A stretch of DNA of 64,000 bases. It comes from Fasciola hepatica (taxonomy: Eukaryota > Platyhelminthes > Trematoda > Plagiorchiida > Fasciolidae). Below the pieces are notes generated by a model, which saw nothing but the letters and a program-made list of their open reading frames with translations, searched no databases and was not told where the DNA came from. The translations under genes and the position numbers were made by a program. The stretch is taken from assembly GCA_948099385.1 (NCBI GenBank), contig CANUEZ040000168.1:11752001-11816000 (forward strand). The letters are read 5' to 3'. Shown here piece after piece: positions 48,701 through 58,841 of the stretch (positions are counted from its first letter, which is position 1; each line of letters starts with the position of its first letter).

Positions 48701-51700
48701 GGTAGGCGGGTCGCACGAACCCTAACCCGGACGTCAGACACGTCCTACTTGGCCAAATCCACTGGTCAAGGTTTTCACACCTTTCTGCCATGTCATGGAC
48801 TGACCACCCTGACCTGCCTTCCAACCACTACCTGCATCGGAGAACGGCGTACGTCGAGATCTATCCGTGGGCATGTGTAATACATCCCAGTCACCTTGAC
48901 CTATTTAATTTCAGTGCTTGTTCCAATGAGTGACCACTGATTCCCAACATCATAGGTTTAACCCCGGCCTCTCTGATACAGTGTTCCCATCATATTTGGG
49001 CAATGCTGTGGAGACGTAGACACCAATAGTCTTCGCCCATCCTAACCGGGAAATCCGATGGTTTACTGATCATCTATCAGGGTTTTGTAGGCCGTTGGGT
49101 GGAGCGTTTTAAAGGACAGCAAAATTGGCCCACTTCAACAGTAAACCCTCCGAATTTACCCGCCAGAGAACCGATGCAGGTAGATATCACCTTGCCATCA
49201 GAAATGGAGACTATCCGGGAGATAGGCTACTTCATCATCATCATCGTACAGCGTTAAACAGTAGGGCAAGCCCCACTGACCACTGCCTTTCTCACCATGT
49301 TGCACGTTGAATTGGAAATTATGAATATACAAGATAAGCAGGGAGTGGACCTACACGGGTGGGAAAAGGAAAGAATGCCCTAGTAGCCAACACACGGAAT
49401 ACATGGTCTAACTGTACAAACGCACATCGATCAGTCATTCTGATTCAATAGAAAGTGACAACACGATCGCCACTGTTCACGGTTCGTTGCCATATCCTTC
49501 AGTGTATCCAGCCAACTGGTAGACGGATCTTTTGGACCCCAACCACGAAGACGTGAAGCACCTACTTTTCCTAAGTCTGCTGTACATTTTCTCATTCCTC
49601 GCTGCCACGTCATCTGTTGACCTCCACGTGGTCTTTTCCACTCCCTAGGAGGGGCGGAGAATAGGACACGATACGGTAGACGTGTGTTTGCCAAACGTAA
49701 CACATGTCCCAACCCACGAAGTCTACTAAGTTGGATACGCTGTGACAAAACGTTCTCTGAATTAGTATCCAATACTTGATTTCTGACCTCATCGTTGCTT
49801 ACTCGGCTATTCCACCCAATCCTGGCGATACTACGTAAACATCGATGGTCGAAAACCTCAAGACGACGAATATCTTCAGCACGCAGACTCCAAGTTTCAC
49901 AACCATACAACAAAACTGAACGCACTGCAGCACAGTATACACGACCTTTCAACTTCAGTGAAATATCAGGTCGGCGCCACAAGTGCATCAATCCAGCGTA
50001 CGCCCCTCGAGCCTTGGATATGCGCGTGCTCACCTCTACTACTGTGCTCCCATCCGCCGTCACGCAGATACCGAGGTAGGTGAAGTGGTCGACAACTGAC
50101 AGCACCCCTCCATCGAGCATCAAGCTCGGAATCGTTGACGTCCAGTCTTGTAACATCACCTTGCACTTTGAAGGTGCAAAGCGCATGCCGAATGGAGCTA
50201 CAGCTCTTGCGAGATTATCTAGTGCACGCTGAGCATGTTCCGTGCATTCGAACAAGCAGACAACGTCGTCTGCGTAATCTAGGTCACACAGCTTTCCACT
50301 GTTTCCTAGTTCGACGCCTACATCCTGAAGATTTTGCAGCGCACTGTCCATTATTTCGTCCATGACGAAGTTGAACAGGAATGGAGACAAAGGGCATCCC
50401 TGTCGAACACCACTGATCGTTTCGAACCGACCGGATAGTTCACCGTAAACCCTAACGCGGCCAGAAGTATGAGAATACAATGATTTCATTAGGTTCACGA
50501 ACTTCTGGGGCATACCTTTTCGATGAAGAACACTGAAAAGCGATGTTCGATCAACTGAATCGAAAGCGCCTTTCAGGTCTAAGAAGAGCATTATTATCGG
50601 TCGGCGGTGCGTGTGACGCGTTTCAAGTAGTTGGCGAAGAGTAAAAATCTGGTCGATGCATCCTCGACCTGGGCGGAATCCAGCCTGCTGTTCGCAGGCA
50701 TTCCTCTCGCGAGCGGGTGTAAGACGGTGTAGTAGAATTGAGACTAATACTTTGGTGACAATCGGAATTAAGCTAATCCCACGATGATTACTGCAGTCAT
50801 TGCGTATTCCCTTCTTGAAGATGGGAACAATCAATGACTCACTCCATATTAACGGAATACGCTCCGAATTCCAAATGTCACGGAGCAAGGCGGTAAGTAA
50901 TTTTATCAACGCCTCACCACCCAGTTTGAAAAGAACTGGAGGAAGTTCGTCGGGACCTTCCGCTTTCCCTCGTTTTAGTAATCGAATACATGACTCTACT
51001 TCTACTCCGATGGGGGCTCAAGTGATACCACCCAAGGAGTCACAGTTGTTGACACGGGAGTAACTACACTAGCGTGCAGCCATCTAAACTGTTCCTTGAA
51101 GTACTCGGCCTAACGGTCAAGCCTTTGCTGTTTTCTATGGATGGGTTCTCCATTCCTATCCCAAATCGTTTCACTGACCTGGTTTCGCCGTCTACCGGTG
51201 TCACGAATAAGTTTGAACAGTCTCTGACTGTTACCTGAAGCAGCTGCTATTTCCATTTCTTCGGTTACCTTGACCCACCAATTTTCGCGATCATTCCCTA
51301 GGCTTTTCGTAACTTGTCTTTGCAGCTTTCTGCGCATTTTATTCATCTCCTTACGGTTCGAGAGCTGACGCTTTTGCTCCATTATACTAGGCGACTCTTG
51401 CCAGATCCAGTGTCTTTGATGGACAACGGATCTAGGACCACAGGCGAAACCTGATGCAACGTGCATCGCCTGTTTGATATGAGCCCAATGCTCATCTACA
51501 TTACTGTTCGTCGTAGATCCTAGCTTATGTGCTAACTTCTGCTCGTAACGGGTGCGTACTTCTGGATCACACAAGCGTTGCACGGCTAATCGGGTTTGCG
51601 GTTTGCGACGATGACCATGGAGCTGGAGAGACAATCGCATTAAAACTAATGCATGGTCCGACTCTACGAACGTGGACAGTTCTGAACAGAACTGCGCCAC

Positions 51701-54700
51701 CGGTAGCTTACGGCGATATGGTCAATTTGACTCAAAGTACCTGTAGAGTTAGAGCGCCATGTCACAGTGCGACGCGAGCTGTGTCGGAAATTTGTGTTAG
51801 ACAAGAACAATCGATTGTCTGCACAAAACTGGAGAAGCCTATCCCCGTTATCTGTACGCTCAGTAGGTAAAGCACAACGCCCACCTAAACAGGCTTCTGA
51901 CACACTAAGTTTGCCAACTTGTGCATTGAAGTCACCAGCTAGTACTACAATGCCAGAACCTTTACTGCTGCGAACGAGAGTGGCGAGGGCATCATAGAAC
52001 TCATCTTTCTGCAAGTCTGAGCTGCAGTCCGTTGGGGCGTACGCCGAGATCACAAACGAATTGCGCTTAACACAACTATCCTTTCGAACGCCAACTGACC
52101 CCTGGAGTCTCACAGCACATAAACGACTGTTAACAGGAATCCAGTCTAAAAGAGCAGCCTCAGCCTTGTCAGTCAAGACGATTCCTACACCACGTTGACC
52201 CACAGCTCTAGCTGCTTCGTCTCCTGAGGTGCGCAGAATATACCTCGATGAGATACCAGGAGCAGTTAGTTGAATTACACTGCTCGAATCCTGGATACGC
52301 GTTTCGCTTAAGCAGCAGACATCAATCTTCAGAGAATCTATTGTGAGGGCTAGGCACGCCTGCTGACCGGCCTGCATGAGTGTACGCACGTTGAAGGAGC
52401 CGAGATTCAGAGGCTGACGAGGCTTGAGAAAATGAGTTACAAGATACAGGATTATTCCCGACACTATTTGACAATGAATCGTTGCGAGTACCGACCGTGT
52501 TATCAGTAGGAGCATTATGGGTGGATAGATGGGGCAAAGTGTAATGGTTAGGGGCAGAAGACAAAGGTTGAATAAAAGAGAGGGAACTCTACTTGAAAAA
52601 GTACAATGCCGCGGGACCCGATGGGTTGCCTCCATCTGTTTTCTAAGATGGAGACGAAGCTTTGGTGTCGAAGTTAACAAAACTCCTCTGGGTAATTTGG
52701 GTTAGTGAACTGATTCCCGGAGAATGGTGTGGATCGGTGATTGTACCGACTTATCAGAAAGATGACAGGTCCTCTTATGAAAACCACAGAGGAATTAGCG
52801 TGGTAAGCATCGTATCCAAACTGCTCGCCATGGTTATTCATCGCCGATCATCCAGCGCCGGTGAAAAGTGTGCGCGTGAGATTCAAGCTGGTTTCAGATC
52901 CGATCGGGATTGTATTGACCACGTCTTTGTGCTTCGACAAATCTTAGAGCTCAGGCACACCTCCCGTAGGCCCACAGTCTCTGTCTTCCTCCACCTGAAA
53001 GCAGCGTTTGACTCAGTCGGCTGCGCAGTTCTCTGGCATTGCCTTTCAGTGAAGGGTATGCCAGAGAAGTTTATTTCTCTTTTCCAATTTTTGTATGCGA
53101 ACAGCTGAAACTGAGTTCGTGCTTACGGCGATCTCTCACTCGAGTTCACCATGGAAAATGATGTTCGTCAGGATTGCCCTCTTTCAATTTCGTAGTCGAA
53201 TTGACTCTTGAAATAGCTCTATCCTCGTGTGAGAATAATGGCCTCGACCTCCGTTCAAGCAGAAAACTGTCTGATTTGGAATACGCGGACGATGTTGTCT
53301 TTCTAAGCGAAGACCCCAGTGAGTTGCAAGCTTTCCTAGATAGCCTAAATAACAGTTTAACGATGTTTAGGATGCATTTCGCACCTTTGGAGTTTAGAAT
53401 TCTGCTACAGAACTGGGTTGGTGCTACACCAAGCCTTATATTGAAAGGAGAAGCTCTAGCTGAAGCAGATAAGTTTTGTTACCTGGGAAGTTACATCTCA
53501 CTAGGTGGACAGATATCGGGTGAAGTGTCATCGCGTATGCAGAAGGCGCGTTTGGCTTTTGCTGTTTTCAGGGATTTGTGACGCTGGTGTTTATCAGAGG
53601 TCGGGTATATACTGCGGCGGTTCGATCTTTTCTTTTATGCTGTTCGGAAACATAACCGTTAAGGGTAGGAGATAGGCAAAGACTGTCAATGTTCGATCAC
53701 TGATTTCTTCGAAGCATTGCCCAAATATGGTGGAAACACTGTATCAGAGAGGCCGGGGTTAAACCTATGATGTTGGGAATCAGTGGTCACTCATTGGAAC
53801 AAGCACTGAAATTAAATAGGTCAAGGTGACTGGGATGTATTACACATGCCCACGGATAGATCTCGACGTACGCCGTTCTCCGATGCAGGTAGTGGTTGGA
53901 AGGCAGGTCAGGGTGGTCAGTCCATGACATGGCAGAAAGGTGTGAAAACCTTGACCAGTGGATTTGGCCAAGTAGGACGTGTCTGACGTCCGGGTTAGGG
54001 TTCGTGCGACCCGCCTACCAGATGTTTAGAGACATTAAGTGACATAGCTAGGTGTCGCAGTCAGTAGCTTAGCTGCATTTAGCCTCTTTCTTTTTCTTCG
54101 TGATTTGCACTTCTTGTTCTGCTTCCGGCTCCTTTTCACTTAATGCTTCTTATCTCTTTGCCCTTGACTTGACAACGCTGAGATAGCAATCGAAACCAGA
54201 GCACAGAAGTGCAAGGTTAATTGTTGAGTGAACTGAACTTAGCTGAGCCTGCCTAGATTGGGCGCCCTAGAAAATGACTTATTGATCCAAACGCTGTAAT
54301 CATTACCTTAGTATTGGTGATACTTTTACTTACTTTCATACGGCTGGATCCTGCCCCGGGGGATGCGCCGGTTTCATGGTTCCCCAAATAGCACCTGCCT
54401 ACGAGAGGTGTGTGTGTAGAGAAACTGTTCATAAAGAGTTTTGGGAATTAGGTACGAAATAACGTCCTTACAGCATCGCTCGGCTTTTTGTTTTGCGGCA
54501 GCAACTACAGTCCGTTCACAGCCACGTGCTACCTGTCGAGTAATAGGAAGTTCGTGTTGAGAGCCGGTGACCGAACGAGTGGTTCATACGCTCTTTGGAT
54601 GCCCAACGCGTCCTAGTAAATCTTAACCCCAACCACCATAACTGCATATTAGGCAAGAGGAAATGGTCTTATTTTGGTGGCATGCCACATTCGCTCACGT

Positions 54701-55624
54701 CACATTGCTATCTATGATCTTCTGTGGCTTTTATGTGGAGTTCGCTGAAGGCGAAAACCCCGCCACGTCCTCTAATAATGTTGCCTTGCTTTTGTCTGCC
54801 TACTCACCCTCGAACTGTTCGATATGGGTAACTCTGAAGAAGCGCTTTGCATTCCAATCGACATAGTCCTCGGGGTCAGCGTAGCACCCAAAGTCGATCG
54901 TCACAGTAAGGTGGTCACACCGATCAACACTGTTGATGCGGTGTTCCCGGCATATACTCTACCATGCGGTACCTTACATCTGTGAGGGTATTGAAAGGTT
55001 CGTCACCAACACAGCCTGTCTGTAATAACAGACCAGCACTAGCGCTGAGTCATGTGATGCACAAGCAGCGCCTGTGCAGAATTCAGGCTAAAAATGGAAT
55101 CAACGGATCACGGGGGAGAGGACAGCGGATCGATGGATTGAGAGAGGGAACTTGTCAAGGCAAGATTGGTTGTACCATCATCCAATCAGAAGAGATAGTC
55201 CCCAAAACCAGTTGTGCCACTAGTTTTATGCAATAATTGGTTGCAGTGACTAGAATTTCATATGTTCTGCACTCATAATACTAGATAGTTCGGAAGCAGG
55301 GAAGTGGTGGATCAGCCTAGAACAACATCCATGTATAATCAGAAGTCGCGAATTTTGTGCACTCTGTCATGCTCAGCAACCTTCTGACCTTAATAGAAGT
55401 TTATCCACAACCAAGGTTCTCTTTAGTTTTTCTTATTCTGACGGTCAGTTGTCAGTGGCGTCGTTTACTCAAATAATAATCATAATAGTGTTTTGTCGCT
55501 TGAATGTCTTCTTCAATGTTTCAATTTTTTCAGTTCTCGTTTAGGATGTCAGGTCGTTGTAACTGAAAATATGAATGACATTGAAATCACTGTTCCCGAG
55601 GGGATGTTGGACGCACGAAGCTAA
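42674..55624 (+). CDS. FDX1: Mitochondrial ferredoxin (adrenodoxin/FDX1 type), four exons
   Basis: Joined exons 42,674-42,759, 42,799-42,911, 42,946-43,078 and 55,534-55,624 give 140 residues in one frame, and every junction is GT-AG. The protein is a [2Fe-2S] electron carrier of the mitochondrial matrix. By family knowledge it passes electrons from ferredoxin reductase to P450s and to lipoate and heme a synthesis. The N-terminus is Arg-rich and lacks acids (LLRNLWRP ... FYRRF), as in import presequences. The core has [34 protein letters not shown] (three cluster Cys, C-x5-C-x2-C), the acidic [15 protein letters not shown] partner-docking helix, and SRLGCQV (fourth Cys). FDX1-specific DIDGFG and [10 protein letters not shown] favour FDX1 over FDX2. 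The third-to-fourth Cys spacing is 37, one more than in human FDX1. No lesion is seen. Confidence 0.95.
42799..42911 (+). CDS. FDX1: Ferredoxin exon 2
   Basis: Completes a Lys codon, then reads [20 protein letters not shown] to DIDGF plus one base of the Gly codon. The donor is GTAAGT at 42,912. Intron 2 is 42,912-42,945 (34 nt, ending AACAG). Confidence 0.93.
42946..43078 (+). CDS. FDX1: Ferredoxin exon 3 (cluster cysteines 1-3, acidic helix)
   Basis: Encodes [15 protein letters not shown], a short variable loop ([13 protein letters not shown]) and [15 protein letters not shown], ending two bases into a Thr codon. The donor GTATGT is at 43,079. The following intron is 12,455 nt. Confidence 0.94.
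43541..44005 (+). mobile_element. Diverged RTE family-3 3' end
   Basis: Resembles 53,711-54,240 over its length: a C-terminal ORF2 remnant ([10 protein letters not shown] and [12 protein letters not shown]), then the GTCGCAGTCAGT block (43,830-43,841; compare 54,054-54,065). It ends in GAACTGAACTGAAC (43,991-44,004). It lies inside ferredoxin intron 3. It is old, with many differences and stops. Confidence 0.65.
44006..44658. other. Interval without a recognised gene (intron 3)
   Basis: No motif seen; it may include the 3' end of the Gypsy element that follows on the - strand. Confidence 0.45.
44998..45069 (+). tRNA. tRNA-like 72-mer: tRNA pseudogene or SINE head
   Basis: A tRNA-sized unit. 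Its first and last seven bases pair 6 of 7 (GGTGTTG with CATCACC). A B box GGCTCGAATCC (45,048-45,058) and an A box-like TGATCGAATGG (45,003-45,013) are at normal spacing, and the T stem pairs 4 of 5. The D and anticodon stems do not pair, so it is not a working tRNA. It abuts Gypsy integrase sequence, which suggests an inserted tRNA-derived SINE or a tRNA pseudogene. Confidence 0.45.
45070..46660. other. Unassigned DNA within the Gypsy region
   Basis: This should carry the integrase core of the Gypsy element, but I cannot read it. Part may be the body of a SINE following the tRNA-like unit at 44,998. Confidence 0.4.
48499..49005 (-). repeat. Inverted repeat, left arm (RTE family-3 3' end)
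   Basis: Reverse complement of 53,715-54,221. Positions 48,499-48,985 match 53,735-54,221 over 487 bp without a mismatch or gap, checked line by line. The next 20 bp to 49,005 have two mismatches (48,986 and 48,990). On the outer side the tail (48,481-48,498) remains similar but differs at about five of 20 positions. It is the C-terminal ORF2 remnant and 3' UTR of a family-3 RTE on the - strand. Confidence 0.92.
49006..49232 (+). mobile_element. RTE family 3, + strand copy, 5' part
   Basis: Linker region between endonuclease and [22 protein letters not shown] (about 49,083-49,142), then [16 protein letters not shown] (about 49,180-49,230). It stops at CTACTT, where the opposite-strand RTE is inserted, and resumes in frame at 52,596. 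It begins directly at the left arm of the inverted repeat. Confidence 0.75.
49227..49232. repeat. Target-site duplication, left (CTACTT)
   Basis: Same six bases as 52,590-52,595. Removing one copy together with 49,233-52,589 restores a continuous family-3 reading ([16 protein letters not shown]), which supports the insertion. Confidence 0.75.
49431..50909 (-). pseudogene. RTE family-1 reverse transcriptase domain
   Basis: A 492-codon uninterrupted frame ending at TGA (49,431-49,433). Motifs in order: [86 protein letters not shown] (YADD at 50,265-50,276), [49 protein letters not shown]. The C-terminal [18 protein letters not shown] follows. This order is typical of RTE elements (the group of schistosome SR2 and the genes often labelled craniofacial development protein 2-like). 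All catalytic residues are present, but the frame is cut off from its endonuclease by the upstream lesions. Copies A and C are relatives. Confidence 0.9.
51110..51700 (-). pseudogene. RTE family-1 linker between endonuclease and RT
   Basis: A 196-codon frame with [17 protein letters not shown] (the S-D-H end of the endonuclease) and then an Arg/Lys/Gln-rich linker to [20 protein letters not shown]. It is separated from the endonuclease by a small deletion and from the RT by a TAG and a one-base deletion. Confidence 0.85.
51664..52410 (-). pseudogene. RTE family-1 APE-type endonuclease
   Basis: Motifs in order: [31 protein letters not shown] (catalytic Glu), [45 protein letters not shown] (D-x-N) and [20 protein letters not shown]. 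The frame runs out after a small deletion. The domain nicks target DNA to prime reverse transcription. The same domain is seen in copy C at 56,100-56,830. Confidence 0.88.
52590..52595. repeat. Target-site duplication, right (CTACTT)
   Basis: Partner of 49,227-49,232, at the 5' end of the - strand family-1 RTE. Confidence 0.75.
52596..54240 (+). pseudogene. RTE family 3, + strand copy, RT and 3' end
   Basis: Continues 49,006-49,232 after the inserted element. Motifs: [36 protein letters not shown] (about 52,784-52,840), [38 protein letters not shown] frame break near 53,105 and a small loss in the [10 protein letters not shown] block (53,170) follow, then [15 protein letters not shown] (YADD at 53,282-53,293) and [20 protein letters not shown]. 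Beyond 53,580 the C-terminus is in several frames. The 3' UTR ends in GAACTGAACTT (54,230-54,240). The RT box is intact, but the element is 5'-truncated and broken. Confidence 0.82.
53714..54221 (+). repeat. Inverted repeat, right arm (RTE family-3 3' end)
   Basis: Partner of 48,499-49,006. The core 53,735-54,221 is a 487-bp exact inverted copy of 48,499-48,985. Mismatches appear only in the outer 20 bp on each side. The arms are about 4.7 kb apart within ferredoxin intron 3. Confidence 0.92.
54241..55533. other. Distal part of ferredoxin intron 3
   Basis: No gene recognised. A - strand reading near 54,760-54,890 ([14 protein letters not shown] and [14 protein letters not shown]) could be a decayed Gypsy gag, but I cannot confirm it. 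It ends with the polypyrimidine tract and CAG acceptor of exon 4. Confidence 0.45.
55534..55624 (+). CDS. FDX1: Ferredoxin exon 4 (fourth cluster cysteine, stop)
   Basis: A good acceptor (TTTCAATTTTTTCAG, ending 55,533) precedes an exon whose first base completes the Thr codon left open by exon 3. It continues [20 protein letters not shown] to LDARS and TAA (55,622-55,624). The phase match and family match across 12.5 kb make the join secure. Confidence 0.94.
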
Positions 55625-55939
55625 CAACTATATTCGATCTTTGTCAATGTAATTAGGTTAGTAAGTTTGTATTGGGTTACTGCGTTATTGGAGTAGTCAC
55701 CGCAACGTATTTGGTCAGCTATTTTACTTTCATCAGTTCACAAACTGTCATTATGTTGCATTGTGTAATATTGTTACTATGGAATGAAATCTATTATGTC
55801 CTTATTCGTTTCGGCGTGGTACTTTTCATTAGCTGCAGGAATACAAAGAATTCTTAACAGCATCAATCGTCACACAAGATAATCGGGACCGCGCTGCCCA
55901 TTGCACCTAGCGGACTGAGTAGTGATAAGTGGGCTATTG
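55625..55939 (+). other. Ferredoxin 3' UTR region
   Basis: AT-rich sequence after the TAA. No AATAAA is present before the next retroelement at about 55,940; the variant AATACA at about 55,841 is the nearest candidate polyadenylation signal. The transcript end is therefore not fixed. Confidence 0.4.
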
Positions 55940-57251
55940 CTGAGATTTCGCTCTTTTATTCTACTTTTGTCTTCTGTCTCCAACTGCCTCTTTTCCTCAC
56001 CTACCTACCCATAATGCTGCCACTAATAACACGCCCGATACTCGCAACAGTTCATTGTCAAAGAGTGTCGTAAATAATCCTCAACTCATAACTAGCATTT
56101 TTCAAGCCTCGACTGCTTCTGAATCTCGGCTCCTTTAACGTGCATTCGTTCATGCAGACCGGTCAGCAGACGCGCCTAGCGTTCACAATGGACTCCGGCG
56201 TTTTGTCTGCTGCGTCTTTGTAAAGCATATCCAAGATTCGAGCAGTGTGATTCAACTAACTGCTCCTGGTATCTCATCGAGGTATTTCCTGCACACTTCA
56301 AGAGACGAATCGGCTAGAGCTGTGGGTTAACGTGGTGTAGGAATAGTCTTGATTGACAAGGCTGAGGTTGACTTTTTAGACTGGATCCCGGTTAATACTC
56401 GTTTATGTGCTGTTGGCGTTCGAAAAGATAGCTGTGTTAAGCGCAATTTGTTTGTGATCTTGGTTTACGCTCCAACAGGCTGGAGCTCTGACACGCAGAA
56501 GGATGAGTCCTACGATGAACTCACCACTCTCGTTCGAAGGAGCAAAGGCGCTGACATTGTAGTGCTAGCTGGTGACTTTAATGCACAAATTGGCAAACTT
56601 AGTGCGTCAGAAGCTTGTTTGGGCGGGCGTTGCGCCTTTACCCGCTGAGCGTACAGATAACGGCAACAGGTTTCTTCATTTTTGTGCAAGCAATCGGTTA
56701 TTCCTATCTAGTACGGATTTCTAACACAGCTCGCGTCGCCTAGCGACATGACACTAACTCTACAGGTACTCTGAGCCATGTCGATCATATCTCAGTAAGC
56801 TACCGGTGGCGCAGTTCTGTCCATAAACTGTGGATCCTACTGGTCTACGTACGTAGAGTCGGAGCATGCATTAGTTTTAATGCGATTTTCGCTCCAGCCT
56901 CATGACTATCGATGCGAACCTCGAATCCGGTTAGCCGTACAATATTTGTCTGACCCAGAAGTTCGCATCAGTTGTGAACACTAACTGTCACACGAGGCAG
57001 GAACTACGATGATCAGTAATGTAGACGAGCACTAGGCCCATTGGGCGCTAATGTGGTGACTCCGGCGTCAACAACTGCGATTCCTTGCAGAGTATCACTT
57101 GACCATCCATCGGAAGTGGAAGCAGAGTCAAGCATTCGATTGCTAAAGCATGGGAAAGTAGCCTATCCCGACGAACTTTCCTCAGCTCTTTTCAAACTGG
57201 GTTGAGATGCGTTGTAAAACCACTTACCACCTTGCTCCGTAACATTTGGAA
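55940..57251 (+). pseudogene. RTE family 1, copy C, 5' part with endonuclease
   Basis: Matches the 5' end and endonuclease of copy B: [12 protein letters not shown] [49 protein letters not shown] (about 56,555-56,610) and YRWRSSVH. Relative to copy B, about 590 bp of the linker is missing near 57,045. The RT entry region follows (EVEAESSIRLLKHGK, LLRNIW) and is interrupted at 57,251 by a different RTE. It is decayed by several stops. Confidence 0.8.
57239..57251. repeat. Target-site duplication, left (13 bp)
   Basis: GTAACATTTGGAA, identical to 58,842-58,854. It flanks the family-2 RTE insertion. Confidence 0.9.
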
Positions 57252-58821
57252 AAGCAACTGTGGCCCGCCCAACACCGCGGAAATCACGGAAATGATAAAC
57301 AAACTGAAGGACAGAAAGGCTGCTGGGGAAGATGGCATCCCTCCAAAAGTGGATAAGGCATGTTCATCGTCATTGATTGACAGGTTGTGTACACTTTTTG
57401 GTTCCATTTGGAGAGAGAAAACACTTTCATCCGACTGGGGAATGTCCATACTGCTGCCCATTCCGAAGAAAGGTGATAAATCAGCATGTGAGAACTACCG
57501 AGGGATCAGCCTGATCGATGTGGCCGCAAAGATCTTTGGTTCGTTGTTACTAACCCGTTTTTCCGAGGCAAGAGACCAGCGCACTCGCCCGAACCAAGGG
57601 GGTTTCCGCCGTGGCAGAGGCTGTGTGGATCAAATCTTCACACTGCGCCGAATACTGGAGCACCGCTATATGTTTCAGCAGCCGACGGTAGCTTGTTTCA
57701 TCGACTTCCGGGCAGCTTTTGATTCGATGAACCGCGAGTCTCTTTGGACCATAATCCAATCCGATGGGATGCCCGATAAGCTTTTAAGACTGTTAAGGGG
57801 ATACTACTCGACAACTGGTGCTAGGGTTCGTACTTACGGTGAAGAGTCCCGCGAGGTCACACTCACTACCGGAGATAGGCAGGGCTGTCCCCTCTCACCG
57901 GTGCTGTTCAACTACGCCATCAATTGGACAATGCGACAGGCATTACACAACTACCCTGGCGTTCAGCTTAGCCAGGAAATATACATCTCGGACCTGGAGT
58001 TCGCGGATGATATTGTCGTGCTTGGAGACTCCGCCGCTACGCTACAACCAATCCTCGACCGAATCAAATCCTTCGCGAGGTCCATCGGACTTGAAGTAAA
58101 CTCGACCAAAACAAAAGCTTTCACAACCCATCTGGGCCCGACAATTCAACAACTGTCGATCAATGGCCAACCAGTCGAATACGTCCCTTCATTCAAATAC
58201 CTAGGCCCAACTCTGCTTCCGAACGGTCAGTCAAAAGATGAAGTGGTATCACGGATCGATAGCGCCAGGAGAGCCTTTCTTCAGCTAAGACGAACGCTGT
58301 GGACTCACAGTGAAATCAGCTTAAAAACCAAAGTTCGTGTTTACCGTGCTGCCATCCGGCCCGTACTCATCTATGGCTGCGAAACCTGACCACTACGAGC
58401 TGAGGATACCAGAAGACTGGAGGTTTTCGACCACTGGTGCCTGCGGCAAATCCTCAAAGTCAAGTGGCGCGACAGGGTGTCCAACGACGAGGTAAGGAGA
58501 CGATGCTGTGATATCGATGCTCTCCCCGTCCTCCTCCAACGTCGACGACTTCAGTGGTTCGGCCATACGCTTCGGCAACCCGAGTCAGAGGTAACCACTC
58601 CCTGCCCTGATTGGCGTTGTCGCCTTGGTGGGCAGCTCAAAACGTGGACCAGTACAATCGAGAAAGACGTAGAGCTTCTAGGCCTTCGATCAGTCTGTGG
58701 AGCCCGGCGATGGAAAAAGGACTGGATGAGGATCTGTACGGAGCTCGCCTCCGACCGTCCCGCGTGGTCAGCAATGGTCCGTGATAACCATGGAGCCGAC
58801 TTATTCTCTCGCAGGAGATAG
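57252..58821 (+). pseudogene. RTE family-2 reverse transcriptase, one internal stop
   Basis: The open frame enters from host sequence and reads [109 protein letters not shown] (FADD at 58,000-58,011) and PSFKYLGPTLLPNGQ. It then reads to YGCET, where TGA (58,387-58,389) replaces the usual Trp. The frame resumes with [20 protein letters not shown] and ends FSRRR-stop at 58,819-58,821. Apart from this stop and the 5' truncation it is intact. The sequence differs clearly from family 1, though both are RTE. Confidence 0.9.
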
Positions 58822-58841
58822 TCGCGTAAAAGTAAAAGTAA
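57252..58841 (+). mobile_element. RTE family 2, 5'-truncated insertion with 13-bp target duplication
   Basis: A 1,590-bp insertion inside copy C of family 1. It contains only the RT half of the ORF and ends in a short GTAAAA-type repeat tail (58,825-58,841). The duplicated target and the continuous host sequence on both sides (LLRNIW, then NKERI) show a normal target-primed insertion. It is one of the youngest events in the window. Confidence 0.9.

Larger units (their letters stand above)
49233..52589 (-). mobile_element. RTE-clade retrotransposon, family 1, copy B (nearly complete)
   Basis: A 3,357-bp element, the usual RTE size, with one ORF for endonuclease and RT. Its 3' end (low coordinates) is the short (GAT)n tail at 49,233-49,245. 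It is flanked by CTACTT duplications and lies inside a + strand family-3 RTE. Lesions are few: a roughly 13-bp deletion after the endonuclease (about 51,690; compare copy C at 56,830), a TAG in place of Trp near 51,106, and a one-base deletion near 51,010. The 5' end matches copy C from about 55,940. It is a recent insertion relative to most of the window. Confidence 0.88.

Noticed and set aside
48499..54221. Twin-priming 5' inversion as the source of the inverted repeat
   Set aside because: Twin priming inverts a different (5') part of the element; here both arms are the same 3' end, so duplication or conversion fits better.
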